64,000 nucleotides of DNA. Source: CAYUVH01 sp964448135. GTDB lineage: Bacteria > Verrucomicrobiota > Verrucomicrobiia > Limisphaerales > UBA8199. The DNA is taken from positions 16,875 through 80,874 of the forward strand of contig CAYUVH010000016.1 of the NCBI GenBank assembly GCA_964448135.1, written 5' to 3'. Position 1 is the first letter of the stretch. Every line of letters begins with the position of its first letter. Made by a program: the position numbers and the translations under genes. Below are positions 16,975 through 27,600 of the stretch, piece after piece. The notes beneath the pieces were generated by a model, which did no database searches, was not told where the DNA came from, and saw only the letters and a program-made list of their open reading frames with translations.

Positions 16975-19900
16975 CTAGGACTTTGCGCCCGGTTGGCCGT
17001 TGCTGGCAATTACACGACCGTGTAATTGCGCCAGCGGAACACTGAGCACGACGGTGGTGCCGGCACCGGGCCGGCTGTTGATTTCGGCCCGGCCGCCGAT
17101 ATCGGCCAGGCGGCGGCGGATGTTGTTGAAACCGTTGCCTTCGTTGCCGGACGGAGGTTGCGCGATGCCCCGGCCATTGTCCGCGATCGTGACGCGCAGT
17201 TCGCGGTCATCGAGTTCGAGGCGAATAGTGGCCTCCGTGGCGGCGGCGTGGGTGACGATGTTTTGCACGGCTTCGCGGGTGGAGAGCACGAGATTATGCC
17301 GGACCTCGGCGCTCAGGACCGCAGTGGGGAGGACGGTGGGCACGTCGAGCAGGCAGCGCACGCCCGCCAGGGCCAGGTACTCGGGCGCAAACTGGCTGAG
17401 ATAGTTGGCGAGGCTTTCGAGCGAATCGTGCGTGGGATTGATGGCCCAGACGATTTCATCGAGCGATTGAATGGTGCGCCGGGCGGTGGAGGGAATTCGA
17501 CGCAGCCAGCGTTCCGCTTCCTGCGGATCATGGCGGGCGCCGTCGGCGCGCTGGCTGAGGAAGACGATTTGCGTGAGGTTCGCGCCGATGTCGTCGTGAA
17601 TGTCGCGGGCGATGCGGGTGCGTTCGCGTTCGACGGCGTGCTGCCGCTCGACGCGCTCGAGACGCGCGCGGGCCTTCCAGCGTTCCACCGCGCGCACGGC
17701 GACGGCGATGACGATCACGAGAACGAGGGCCATGGCGCCCTGGAACAGCCACGTCTGCCAGAAGAAAGGCCGGATCACGAGGGGAATGCCCGCGCCGGCC
17801 TCGTTCCACAGGCCGTCGTTGTTGCACGCCTGCACGCGGAACGTGTAATTCCCGGGCGGCAAGTAGGTGTAGTTGGCGGTGCGCTCGCCGGAGGCGGGCG
17901 ACCATTCGCGGTCGAGTCCCTCGAGTTGATGACGAAAGCGGACTTTCTCCGGCGCGGTCAGGCTCAGCGCCGTAAACCGGAATTCATAGCGCTGCCGGCC
18001 GGGGCCGATCTCGATGGTTTTCGTGTCGGAGCGAATGATATGGGGGATGGCGTCCACGGTGACTTCCTCCACGAGCACCGGCGGCATGAGCGTGTTGCGA
18101 TTGAGGTGGGCGGCATCCACGCTCACCAGGCCGTCCACGGTGGGGAACCAAAGTTGTCCGTCGGGGGATTTCGCGCCGGCGGGTTGAAAACCGCCGGGGC
18201 ATTCGATATTGGGCAGCCCGTCGTGCCGATCGTAGCCGACGCAGTTGACGCTCTGGCGCAAGCCGTCGGCAAAATCGTTCAGGTCCTGGCGCGATACGCT
18301 GAAGATGCCACCGAAGGAACTGATCCAGAAATTCCCGCGATCATCCTCGGCGATGTGGGAAAGGAAATTGTTCCACAGGCCGTTCTGGACGGTAATCGCC
18401 TTGAATTTGCCGTCGCGCCAGCGACAAAGGCCGTGGAACGTTCCGAGCCAGAGGGTGCCGTCCTCGTCCGCATGGAAGCAGCGGATGTAATTGGAGGGCA
18501 GGCCGTCGCGGAGGGTGAACTGCGACCATTGGCCGTTTTCCAGGCGGAGGGCGCCGCCGTATTGTGTGCCGAACCACATGGCGCCATTGGTTGCGCGGGT
18601 GATGCAACGGACATCGGGAAAAGGCACGCCAGGAATGGTCTGCCATTTCGCCGGGTCCCCGCGCGGCAGCATCCCGACTCCGGCGCCCTTGGTGAAACCG
18701 ACCCAAAGATTGGTCTCCGGATCTTCGTATAGCGCGCTCACGTAGTCCCCGGTGGCGCTGATCTTGAGAACCGGGTCCAGTTTGTCGCCCCGGAGCCGGC
18801 AGAGGTCGCCCTTGTCGGTGCCGGCCCAGAGCGATCCGGCATGATCCGCGAGCACCGTGCGGATACCGCGGGGAGTGCCGTTCGACGAAATGACGAGCGG
18901 TTCACCGGATCCGCCGGCGATGCGCGCCAGGGTGCGGCTGTTGCTGTCCTGCACTTCCCACACATTTCCGGCCGCATCCGCGGAAACGCTATAGGCATAG
19001 CGATCCAGCGAGACGGTGGGCAGTGCATGGGGAACGAACAGGCGGGGGCGAATCTGCGTGAGCCCGCCGCCGAAACTGCCGCGCCAGAGGTTGCCCTCGC
19101 GGTCCTGATAAAGAACGCGATTGGGGCCGCGCAGACCGGTTTCGGGGACGGCCTGCCAGACGCCGTTGGTGGCATGACGAAACAACCCGCCTTCGCCCGC
19201 CGCCAGCCACACGCTGTCGTCCATGGTTTCCAGCACGACGGAAGCATAGCCAATGATTTTTTCGGGCGCTTCGAATTGCGCCACGACCCGGCCGTTGCGC
19301 AACTTCCAGAGCTGGCGGTCCCGGTACATCCAGATTGAGCCATCCCGCGCCGCAGCGAAGGTGTCGGGAATTCTGCCCGACAACGACTCCAAGCCCGGCG
19401 GCACGACCAGTTTGCCATCGCGCCACAGGCGCAGTCCGTCGCTGGTGCCCACCCACAATTCGCCGGAATGGTCCACGACCAGCCCGAGACTGGGCCGGGC
19501 GATCGGGGATTCGGCCGTGCGCGCGACGAACTCGACGCCATTGGTAGTAAAACGGCCCAACCGGCCGTCGGCGGTCTGACACCAGATGGTCTCGTGCTGA
19601 TCCTGGGCCATGGCGATAATTGCGCTTTTCGAGGCGGGATCGCCCTTCAGATGCTCGCGTGCGACGCCATCCTTCCACGCCAGCAAGCCGCCGTCTTCCA
19701 GCGCGATCCAGAGCACGCCGCTCCGGTCCTCAAACAATTTGCAAATCAACCACGGGCTTTTTTCGGGACTGTTGCTGGAGGCGAAATGCACGAAGCGCTT
19801 GCCGTCGAAGCGCAGCAAGCCGACATAGGTGCCGATCCAGAGGTAGCCGTCGCGGGTTTGGACGATGGAGTTGATGACGCTGTGGGGGAGGCCTTCCTCG

Positions 19901-20004
19901 TTGCGCCAACTGCGGGTCATGAATTCCACCGGCGGCGCGGCCAGGCCGAGCACGCTACCTGCGGCGAGGAAAAGAACGGCCAGACGCGCGCGCAGGGATT
20001 TCAC
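16975..20004 (-). CDS. Propeller-type sensor histidine kinase (HisKA_3 family)
   Basis: About 1009 residues. After a signal peptide (KSLRARLAVLFLAAGSVLGLA) comes a periplasmic seven-bladed-type propeller with many W-(I/V)G(T/S) repeats (DGYLWIGTYVGLLRFDGKRF, EGNLWRG), to about 650. A Y_Y_Y domain follows (RYEFRFTALSLTAPEKVRF, PPGNYTFRVQACNNDGLW), then one membrane helix at about 750-772. The kinase core has the phospho-acceptor His803 in ARDIHDDIGANL, an N box REAVQNIVTHAA, DNGRGI and GNGFNNIRRRL. Members of this class sense extracellular ligands, often carbohydrates. The coupled downstream gene is its likely response regulator. I place the start at the GTG at 20004, which opens the signal peptide; a TTG at 20076 would add 24 residues. 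Confidence 0.93.
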   Translation of the reverse strand: MKSLRARLAVLFLAAGSVLGLAAPPVEFMTRSWRNEEGLPHSVINSIVQTRDGYLWIGTYVGLLRFDGKRFVHFASSNSPEKSPWLICKLFEDRSGVLWIALEDGGLLAWKDGVAREHLKGDPASKSAIIAMAQDQHETIWCQTADGRLGRFTTNGVEFVARTAESPIARPSLGLVVDHSGELWVGTSDGLRLWRDGKLVVPPGLESLSGRIPDTFAAARDGSIWMYRDRQLWKLRNGRVVAQFEAPEKIIGYASVVLETMDDSVWLAAGEGGLFRHATNGVWQAVPETGLRGPNRVLYQDREGNLWRGSFGGGLTQIRPRLFVPHALPTVSLDRYAYSVSADAAGNVWEVQDSNSRTLARIAGGSGEPLVISSNGTPRGIRTVLADHAGSLWAGTDKGDLCRLRGDKLDPVLKISATGDYVSALYEDPETNLWVGFTKGAGVGMLPRGDPAKWQTIPGVPFPDVRCITRATNGAMWFGTQYGGALRLENGQWSQFTLRDGLPSNYIRCFHADEDGTLWLGTFHGLCRWRDGKFKAITVQNGLWNNFLSHIAEDDRGNFWISSFGGIFSVSRQDLNDFADGLRQSVNCVGYDRHDGLPNIECPGGFQPAGAKSPDGQLWFPTVDGLVSVDAAHLNRNTLMPPVLVEEVTVDAIPHIIRSDTKTIEIGPGRQRYEFRFTALSLTAPEKVRFRHQLEGLDREWSPASGERTANYTYLPPGNYTFRVQACNNDGLWNEAGAGIPLVIRPFFWQTWLFQGAMALVLVIVIAVAVRAVERWKARARLERVERQHAVERERTRIARDIHDDIGANLTQIVFLSQRADGARHDPQEAERWLRRIPSTARRTIQSLDEIVWAINPTHDSLESLANYLSQFAPEYLALAGVRCLLDVPTVLPTAVLSAEVRHNLVLSTREAVQNIVTHAAATEATIRLELDDRELRVTIADNGRGIAQPPSGNEGNGFNNIRRRLADIGGRAEINSRPGAGTTVVLSVPLAQLHGRVIASNGQPGAKS
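17010..17025. promoter_or_regulatory. Palindromic operator candidate 2, TTACAC-N4-GTGTAA
   Basis: TTACACGACCGTGTAA lies inside the last codons of the kinase gene (encoding about QLHGRVI), 44 nt before the response-regulator ATG. The symmetry extends to 10-bp arms (CAATTACACG/CGTGTAATTG) around two bases, making it the most symmetric of the three copies. Position and identity with the copies at 11820 and 24532 suggest an autoregulatory site. Confidence 0.65.
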
Positions 20005-20153
20005 GACGAACAAAACTAGCGATAATGCGGGACGGCGCAAAGGGGCAAGTTCAGGGCAGCCGCGGTCCGGTTGCAATTGCCTTCCGCCACCTGAGTATGC
20101 TCAACCCTGGCGGCTATAACGCGTTCACGGCCTCCTGTGCCAATGAACCCTCA

Positions 20154-20984
20154 TCAGAGCGCCGGCAAGGCGTCCGCCAGCTTGACGAAGTCCGGGTCGT
20201 TCACGGGGGTGGCGGTGGGATTCATGGGATTGGTGGCGCCTCGTTGTGCGGCCGAGTCCTCGGCGTTGTATTTGGCATTCAACGGGATCAAGGTCGGGCC
20301 GTGCCAACGAAAGACCTCACCGTGCCCGTCAAAGAACGAGAAGGTGGCGGCACCGCCGTGGCGGGCGGTCGGTGGATTCCAGAATTGCCACGGCTCGGCG
20401 AAGGAAAAGGTGCCCATTGCGCCGTTGTCGATGCTGACCTGATTTTCCTCGCCGAAGACGAAGACTTTTGAGGTGTTGCGAATCTGGGCGGCTTTTTCCG
20501 CCACGAAGGTGCTGGCATTGTTCTTTCCCGAGTTGCAGTTCAACTGGACCGAGATGGCATAGGCCCGATTGTGCGGCAGGGTGGTCGTGCCGAGGCCTTT
20601 CACAAACGCGCGGTTGGCGGCACAGCGATATACATCCACGGATTTGTTGTAAGTGAACAGGGAGGCATTGCGGACGTCATCCACATAGGTCGGCGTCCAG
20701 CCCTGCACGTTTCCTTGAATCCAGGCGTTCGGGCCGGCGCTGCTGCCGTTCACCGTAGAGTTGTCCGCGATCTTGTCCTGGTTGTCCTCCGAATACATCT
20801 GGAAACAGAGCTGGAGCTGTTTGATGTTGTTCAGGCAGCTCGTGGTCTGGGCCTTGGTCTTGGCGCGCGTCAGAGCGGGCAACAACATTCCCGCCAGGAT
20901 GGCGATGATGGCGATGACCACCAGCAGTTCGATCAACGTAAACGCGGGGGACACGCCCGGCTTTTTGGTGTCCGATGTTTTCAT
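20154..20984 (-). CDS. Prepilin-type exported protein (DUF1559-like, DGH motif)
   Basis: 276 residues from the ATG at 20984. The N-terminus has the type IV prepilin cleavage/methylation signal: SPAFTLIELLVVIAIIAIL, with F-T-L-I-E after the cleavage site and a long hydrophobic helix. ARAKTKAQTTSCLNNIKQLQ follows, typical of the DUF1559/'H-X9-DG' pseudopilin-like proteins abundant in Verrucomicrobia and Planctomycetes. The C-terminal part has FSFFDGHGEVFRW, the DGH signature. Such proteins are processed by prepilin peptidase and associate with type II secretion-like or pilus-like assemblies. An upstream in-frame ATG at 21023 overlaps the previous stop as ATGA and would add 13 residues; I prefer the start nearer the signal. 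It sits between the kinase and the DUF4623-type gene on the same strand. Confidence 0.88.
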   Translation of the reverse strand: MKTSDTKKPGVSPAFTLIELLVVIAIIAILAGMLLPALTRAKTKAQTTSCLNNIKQLQLCFQMYSEDNQDKIADNSTVNGSSAGPNAWIQGNVQGWTPTYVDDVRNASLFTYNKSVDVYRCAANRAFVKGLGTTTLPHNRAYAISVQLNCNSGKNNASTFVAEKAAQIRNTSKVFVFGEENQVSIDNGAMGTFSFAEPWQFWNPPTARHGGAATFSFFDGHGEVFRWHGPTLIPLNAKYNAEDSAAQRGATNPMNPTATPVNDPDFVKLADALPAL

Positions 20985-21019
20985 GCGATGTTCGTTTCGC
21001 GCCTGGATAGGGAAGCCGC

Positions 21020-24000
21020 TCATTGGCCGCTGATCCGATAAAAGCGCTGGCCGAGAGTGGGAAGGCTGCTGGTGAAGGACAGTGACCCGCCGCTGCCAGT
21101 CAACACGCCGCCGATGTTTGTCCAGGACAGGCCGGTGATCTGATCGCGGTATTGCACCTGGTAGGTGTGACTCGCGGCTCCTGGCCAGGTGAGCACTTGC
21201 GCGCCGCCCTGGACCGAGGTCGTGAGCGGGAAGGGCAGCAGCGGCACCGCGCCGAGATAGAAGGCCGACACCCCGTTGTTCACATCCAGCGCATACAGAT
21301 AGTGTCCGCCGATGGTCACCGCGGCGGCCTGGTTGAACCCGCTGAATTGGGTCGCGAAGGGTTCCTGGTCGAGCAGCACCGGACCCAGGTTTGTGTCGGC
21401 CACGTTATAGAGGCGCAGATTGTCGCCGCCGGTTTCGAAGGCGATGCCCGCAACCAGCGACTTGGAGTCATCGCTCGCGAGACCGGACAAGCTCGGGGCA
21501 ACGGCGGTGGAGTTGGAGTAAAGGAGGAAGCCGGTGCCGCTGTTGATGTCGAAGCTGACCAGGAAGAGGGCGAGTCCCGGTGACTTGGCCCAGAACGTAT
21601 TGGTGCCGGGGCCGAAGGCGATGCCTTTCTGGGCGAAGCCGGACGGCACACCGCTCACGCGTATGACCGCCGGGGGAATGACACCCTGGAAATTGGTGCC
21701 GTCGGCGGTCCGCAGAATCGAGACGTTGGTGCCGGAGCCGGCGGGGAGCAGGATTTCGGTGTTGGTGCCCGCGCCGCGCAAGGTCATGGCGTCGCCCCAG
21801 CGCTGGTTCGGCTGCACCACGTCACCCGGATCGCCGCTGAACACCAGGTCGGCCGGACCCGAACCGCTGTCATCCGGCCAGCGATAGACGTAAAGCGGGT
21901 AAGAGCTCGCGTTGGTGCTCAAGCCCACGCCATAAACGGCACCGTCATCGGCCACGCCGGCCGTATTGATTCCGAATTGCGTGTTGGGCACTTGCGGGGG
22001 AATGATGGAGACGTCGAGGAAATGCTTCTCGGCACCGGTCAATCCGTCCAGCACGGCCACGACGGGGCTGCGGTCCATGATCAGAAGATTCGTGGTCAGG
22101 TGATTGAAGGCGATGCCGCGCTGGAAGCCGTTGGTTGTCAGATAGCTGCGGTCGCCCGGCTGCAATCTCCAAAGGTTGGTCAGTTGCGCCGTGTTGTAGG
22201 TGGGGATCACCGTGAGCACGGCATTCGAGCTGGTCACCGAGCCATTCGCATTCGAGGCGAAGAGGCTGTAGGCGCCGGCGTCGTTCGTCGTGACGCTGGC
22301 GATCGTGTAACGATTGGTGGTTGCGCCCAAAATGTTCGTGCTGTTGAAACGCCACTGATAAACCACCGGGTCTGTGGAGGCGACGACCGCGGTGAACGTG
22401 GCCGGCCGGCCGGCCATGAGATTCAGATTCGCGGGCTGGCTGGCAATGCTGATGAAGGGTGCCACATAATTCGTGTTGATCCGGAAGGCCTTGATGCCGT
22501 TGTTCATGTCGAGGGCGAAGAGGAGGTTGTCTCCAAAGCTCAGCGCATTGGCCTGCTGGGTGTTGGCATTTTGCGTTTCGAAGGATTCCTGGTCGCGCAG
22601 CACCGGGCCGACCACCACGTCCGAGACGTCGTAAAGGCGGACATTGTCGCCGGCGGATTCGAGCGAGACACCAGCCAGAAAGTTATTCACGCGATCCATC
22701 GCCAGTCCCGTGAGCCCGGCGGGCACCTGGCTGGTGGAATAGGTCTGCAGAATGAAAGCCGCGCCGGTGTTGATGTCGAACTGGACAAGGTAAAGGCTGC
22801 CCCCGTTGTTCTTGGCCCAGAAGGTGTTGGTGCCGGGACCGAAGGCCAGACCGCGTTGGGCGAAGGCGGAGGGTGCGTTGGAGACGGTAATCAGCAACGG
22901 CGGAACCTCGGTCTGAAAGTCGAAACCCGAGATGGTGCGCAACAGGACCACGTTTGTGCCCGAGCCGGGCGAGAGCAGAATCTGCGTGTCCGTTCCTCCG
23001 CCGCGGAGCGTGGAGGTATCACCCCAACGCAGATTAGGCTGCAAAACCGACGCCGGATCACCGCTGAAGACGGCGCTCGGAATCGTGTTCGAATCATCCG
23101 TGGCCCAGGTATAGATTTTAAGCGGTAACCCCGGAGACGCCGCGGTTGTGAGTCCGATCGTGTAAACCACGCCGTCGTCCGCCACGTGAACGGTGTTCAG
23201 GGGAAATGTGCCGCCCGACACCCCGCTTACGTTGAGGAAGTATTTCTCGGCGCCCGTCAGCGCATCGAGCGCGACGACCTGGTCCGTTGGATTCCGGCTG
23301 ACCAGGAGAACATTGGTCGTGTAGCGATTGTAAGCCAGGCCACGTTCGGTCTGGCCGGTGCCCAAATACGTTCGGTCGCCGACGTTGAGGTTCCACAGGT
23401 TCGACATCTGGGCCGTGTTATAAATGGGATTGATGTTAACCACGGCATTGGAGCTGAGGTCCTGGCCCGTGAGATTGCTCACGCTCAGGGTGTAGGTGCC
23501 GGCCTGGCTTGGGACTGTCCGGATCAGCGTCAGTGTGTTGGTAGTCGAACCACTGACATGCGCGCCGTTGGTCACGTTTGTGGCATTGAGCTTCCACTGG
23601 CGTGCCATCGGTTCATCGCCTGAAACTCCCGCCACCAGCGTCACGGTTACCCCTTCGTTCACGGTCTTGCTGGCCGGAGTCGGCTGGGAGCTGATTTTGG
23701 CCGGCAGGACGGGAACGCCCGCGTAGATCTCGATGCAGTTGATGAAACCGCGCGATTCCGCACCGTTGCCCGGGCCATTCGTTCCGGCGGCGAGAAAGAG
23801 TGATTCGCCGGAGGCCAGGGTGGTGGTCAAGGTCGCGAAATTGGTGCCGTTGATGAACCCGGTCGTAAAGGCTGGATTGGGATTCGCCGCAGCCGCGCTG
23901 ACCACGCCGATGTTGGTATAGGCAAAGGTGATCGAGCTGGGGCCGTGGCTTGCGTAGAAGCGCTCCTGGTTTTCGTTGACTGTATTGTTATTCCGGCCGG

Positions 24001-24451
24001 CGATATAGATCGTGTAGGTGCCCGCGGCCAGGCCGTCCACGCGCACGCCGACGGCGCGATTGGTGATGTTGGCGAGCCCGAAGAAAGCATCGCGCGCCGG
24101 GCTGGAGTTCGTATAAACGCCGGCGAATATGGAGGACCCGACCAGCGTGGCATTGAACTGGTTGCTGTTATAGTTGATGACGCCGTACAGGTATTCCATG
24201 CCCATGTCCACGGTGACACCGGTGGCCAGTGTGCCGTCGCCGTAATAAACCGTGTTGGTGTCGGCCTGGAGCTTGTTCCAGGTGAGTTCGGATGGGGTGA
24301 TCACGCCGAGGGCATGACCGGGGCTCAACAGGCGGTCGGTGTTGGTTGCCACTGTGGGGCCGAAATCCAGCAGCAGGGAGGTGGCGCTGGCCCGGGGGAG
24401 GGCGATGAACAGCATGGCCAGACAAAGAAGGAACAGGCGTGGTTGCTTCAT
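21020..24451 (-). CDS. Exported protein with Ig-like and two DUF4623-type propeller domains
   Basis: 1143 residues with a signal peptide (MKQPRLFLLCLAMLFIALPRASA). Residues about 24-250 form a beta domain. About 255-345 is an Ig-like domain (ISSQPTPASKTVNEGVTVTL, GTYTLSVSN). A DUF4623-type domain follows (YNTAQMSNLWNLNVGDRTYL, RGLAYNRYTTNVLLVSRNP), then a second Ig-like domain and a second DUF4623-type copy (YNTAQLTNLWRLQPGDRSYL). A C-terminal module ends FYRISGQ. The duplicated cassette suggests an internal duplication. It is probably extracellular with a binding role. The ATG at 24451 is chosen because it starts the signal peptide; the frame extends upstream to 24559 without one. A TTACAC-N4-GTGTAA palindrome lies 81 nt upstream of the start. 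It opens the minus-strand block that ends at 9539. Confidence 0.87.
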   Translation of the reverse strand: MKQPRLFLLCLAMLFIALPRASATSLLLDFGPTVATNTDRLLSPGHALGVITPSELTWNKLQADTNTVYYGDGTLATGVTVDMGMEYLYGVINYNSNQFNATLVGSSIFAGVYTNSSPARDAFFGLANITNRAVGVRVDGLAAGTYTIYIAGRNNNTVNENQERFYASHGPSSITFAYTNIGVVSAAAANPNPAFTTGFINGTNFATLTTTLASGESLFLAAGTNGPGNGAESRGFINCIEIYAGVPVLPAKISSQPTPASKTVNEGVTVTLVAGVSGDEPMARQWKLNATNVTNGAHVSGSTTNTLTLIRTVPSQAGTYTLSVSNLTGQDLSSNAVVNINPIYNTAQMSNLWNLNVGDRTYLGTGQTERGLAYNRYTTNVLLVSRNPTDQVVALDALTGAEKYFLNVSGVSGGTFPLNTVHVADDGVVYTIGLTTAASPGLPLKIYTWATDDSNTIPSAVFSGDPASVLQPNLRWGDTSTLRGGGTDTQILLSPGSGTNVVLLRTISGFDFQTEVPPLLITVSNAPSAFAQRGLAFGPGTNTFWAKNNGGSLYLVQFDINTGAAFILQTYSTSQVPAGLTGLAMDRVNNFLAGVSLESAGDNVRLYDVSDVVVGPVLRDQESFETQNANTQQANALSFGDNLLFALDMNNGIKAFRINTNYVAPFISIASQPANLNLMAGRPATFTAVVASTDPVVYQWRFNSTNILGATTNRYTIASVTTNDAGAYSLFASNANGSVTSSNAVLTVIPTYNTAQLTNLWRLQPGDRSYLTTNGFQRGIAFNHLTTNLLIMDRSPVVAVLDGLTGAEKHFLDVSIIPPQVPNTQFGINTAGVADDGAVYGVGLSTNASSYPLYVYRWPDDSGSGPADLVFSGDPGDVVQPNQRWGDAMTLRGAGTNTEILLPAGSGTNVSILRTADGTNFQGVIPPAVIRVSGVPSGFAQKGIAFGPGTNTFWAKSPGLALFLVSFDINSGTGFLLYSNSTAVAPSLSGLASDDSKSLVAGIAFETGGDNLRLYNVADTNLGPVLLDQEPFATQFSGFNQAAAVTIGGHYLYALDVNNGVSAFYLGAVPLLPFPLTTSVQGGAQVLTWPGAASHTYQVQYRDQITGLSWTNIGGVLTGSGGSLSFTSSLPTLGQRFYRISGQ

Positions 24452-24531
24452 GGCAGAGAGGACGTTTGGGGGGTTGTTCAATGATGCGTGCAAGTTTCCC
24501 CAGCATGTTCCTTTGGCGCTTCCCCGGTCCA

Positions 24532-24547
24532 TTACACTTTCGTGTAA
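24532..24547. promoter_or_regulatory. Palindromic operator candidate 3, TTACAC-N4-GTGTAA
   Basis: TTACACTTTCGTGTAA has the same 6-bp arms as the copies at 11820 and 17010, with a different 4-bp spacer, as expected when only the half-sites are recognised. It lies 81 nt upstream of the DUF4623-type gene start. Confidence 0.65.
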
Positions 24548-24613
24548 CCCCGGCAGCAAATGCCTTATCGCAAGCGCCGGGGCCGGGTAATCGGTGAGGC
24601 CCTCCGGCCTGTA

Positions 24614-27600
24614 TCACTCGAACAGTCCCTGGATTTCCTCCCAGGTCAGGTTCTCCACCAGCGATTCCTCGCCGCCGAGCGTGGCCTTGATCACCGCCCG
24701 TTTGCGTTGCTGCAGGGCCAGGATTTTTTCTTCCACGGTGCCGCGCGTGATCAATTTGTAGCTCGTCACCACGCGCGTCTGGCCAATGCGATGCGCGCGA
24801 TCCGTCGCCTGGTCTTCCACCGCCGGATTCCACCAGGGATCGAAATGAATCACGGTATCCGCGCCGGTGAGATTCAGGCCGACACCGCCCGCCTTGAGAC
24901 TGATGAGGAACACGGGGAGTTTGTCATTCGCCTGGAATTTTTCCACCACCGCGCCGCGATTGGTGGTCGCGCCGTCGAGATAGCAGAATTCCATTTTGTC
25001 CGCCGTCAGCTTCTCCTTGAGCAAGGCGAGCATGGAAACGAACTGGCTGAACACCAGCACGCGGTGCCCGCCGTCGATGGCTTCTTCGAGCAGTTCGCCG
25101 AAGAGTTCGAGCTTGCCGGAGCTTTCGTCGGTGAATTTTGCCTCGTCCAGCTTCAGCAGGCGCAGGTCGCAGCAAATCTGCCGCAACCGCAGCAGCGCGT
25201 TTAACACGATCATCCGGCTCTTCGCCAGGCCATTGGCGCCCACTGCCGCCATTACTTCGTTGCGGCTGACGGCGAGCACCTGTTTGTACACTTCCTGCTG
25301 ATCGTCCGTCAGTTCGCAGTACGACACCTGCTCGAGCTTCGCCGGCAGATCCTTGGCGACCTCGCGCTTGAGCCGGCGGAGGATGAACGGGCGCAACCGC
25401 CGGCCGAGCCGTGACTGCGCGGCGAGATCCTTGTCGCGGGCGATCGGGTTTTCGTAGCGTTCCCGGAATTCCTGCGCCCCGCCGAGATAGCCCGGCATGA
25501 GAAAATCGAAAATGCTCCAGAGATCGAGCACCGAATTTTCCATCGGCGTGCCCGTGAGCACGAGCCGTTGTCCGGCCCGCACCTCTTTCACCGCCACGGC
25601 GTTTTGCGTTTGCCGATTCTTGATATGCTGCGCCTCGTCGAGCACGAGGGTGTCGAACTCCAGCCCTTGGTAGCGCTCGGCATCGCGACGGATCAGCGCG
25701 TAACTGGTGATGACCAGATCGCTTTTCGGGATGGCTTCAAACAACTTGTGCCGGCCCGCGCCGTGCAACGCGAGCACGGTCAGGTCCGGCGTGAATTTTT
25801 TCGCCTCGGCCTGCCAGTTGAATACGAGGGAAGTCGGACAAACGATCAACGCCGGTCCCGCGAGCTTGCGGTTCTTGAACAATGAATTCAAGAAGGCCAG
25901 CGTCTGCAGCGTCTTCCCCAGACCCATCTCGTCGGCCAGAATCCCTCCGAAATGATTGTCGCGGAGGAATTGCAGCCAGGCGACGCCTTGTTTTTGATAG
26001 GGCCGCAGCACTTCATCCAGGTGCCCGAGGGGCGGGCACTCCAGTTTCGCCTCGCCGCTCTGGCGGGTGGCGCGCTCGCGCCAGGCTTCCGAGGCCTGGA
26101 CTTTCCAACCGGGTTGCTGCCGGAGCGTGGCATCGAGAAAGCCCGCCTGGACATCGGTGAACCGGTAGCCCCTGGCGTGCTGCTGCGGCGCGCAGTCGCG
26201 CAGCACTTCGTTGAACTCCTCCAGCGCGACCGTGTCAATCAAGGCGATCCTGCCGTTTTTCAATCGCGCTTGACCGGAGCCAGAGAGGATCAAGCGCTGG
26301 ATGTCGGCCGCCGAGAATTTTTCGCCATCCGCGGAGGCGAGTGACATTTCGACGTCGAACCAGCGTTCCCCCGAGGAGGTGATCTGCAGTCGCGGCTCGA
26401 TGCGCTCGAAGTTTTTCGCGGTGCTGCGCTGCAGCCGTTCCTCCAGCGACACCTCCCATTCCTTTTGCAAACGCGGATATTGCCGCGCAAAGAAATTCAC
26501 CACGGCATGTTCCCCCAGCAAATTCCAGCGCCCTTGCGCGTCCGGCCCGTTAAAGCCCATGCGGCGCATCAACTGCGTGGCCGCCAGTTCGGCGGCGAAA
26601 TCGCGCGTGGAATAACGCGTGGTGCTCCGGGGGTCCGGGAGCCAGAGCGTCTCATCCTTGCTCGTCACGCCCAGCGTCATGATGCGCGCGCCATAGGCGC
26701 ACTGAAGCTGCGCCTGCAACTGCGCCAGCCCGCCGTTGAGCGCGAGGATGAAACGGGGCGGCTGCGGTTCCAGCGTGAACTCTTCGAGCACGAAGTTGGC
26801 GTCCACCTCGCATTCGGCTTCCAACACGCCCAGTTCCTGGCTGAGGAAAAGCGGCACGCGTTGGCGCGATAATTTCATCGGCCCGCGAAACAGCTCGCGC
26901 CAGGCGGCCGGCAGGCCCACCGGCTCCAGGCTCGTGCCGCGAAAGACCCAGAGCGATTCGCCCGCGATCAACACGGGATGTTCCATCTCCGGCGCAAGGT
27001 TCAACCGGATTTCGCCAGACGTCTCAAGCGTCGCCTGAACAGGTACGCGCCACGCAGTTTCGGAAACCACGAGCGGTTCCCCGCGTCCCAACGCCACCCG
27101 CGGATGTCCCTTCATCGCCTCGAGCAGGGGTGTCAGTTCGACCAGGGACAGCATCAGGCCGCCAGGAGTTTCGCCCCCGGCGAGTTTTTCCGCCGCGTCC
27201 AGCAGCCGGGTGTCTTCCGAGGAAAAGGAAAAGGGTTTCGTCATGGGCAGCACGCTCAGTGGCACGCGCCCGCGGGACCACCGACCCTCAAACGTCACCA
27301 TTACCTTCCCGCGCTCGATGGACGCCGGCAACGTGGGCGGCAGGATGACCGAGATTTCCACCGGCTCGCCCGTTTGACCGGCGATGGCACGCTGCACGCG
27401 CGGCCCGGCCGGCGGTTGCGCTTTCATGGACGCTGCACCCCGCGAAGGTGCGGCCGTGGCCAGGCCAGGTGACGAGTCCTTCTCTCGTTTCAAGTGATGC
27501 AGTCCCACCGAAACCGAATGGGCGCAAATCATGCCCGACCGGCGCGAGTCGCGGCACGAGCATACGTTGTCAATGTCCGTGCTGGTCTTGATGACGAGGC

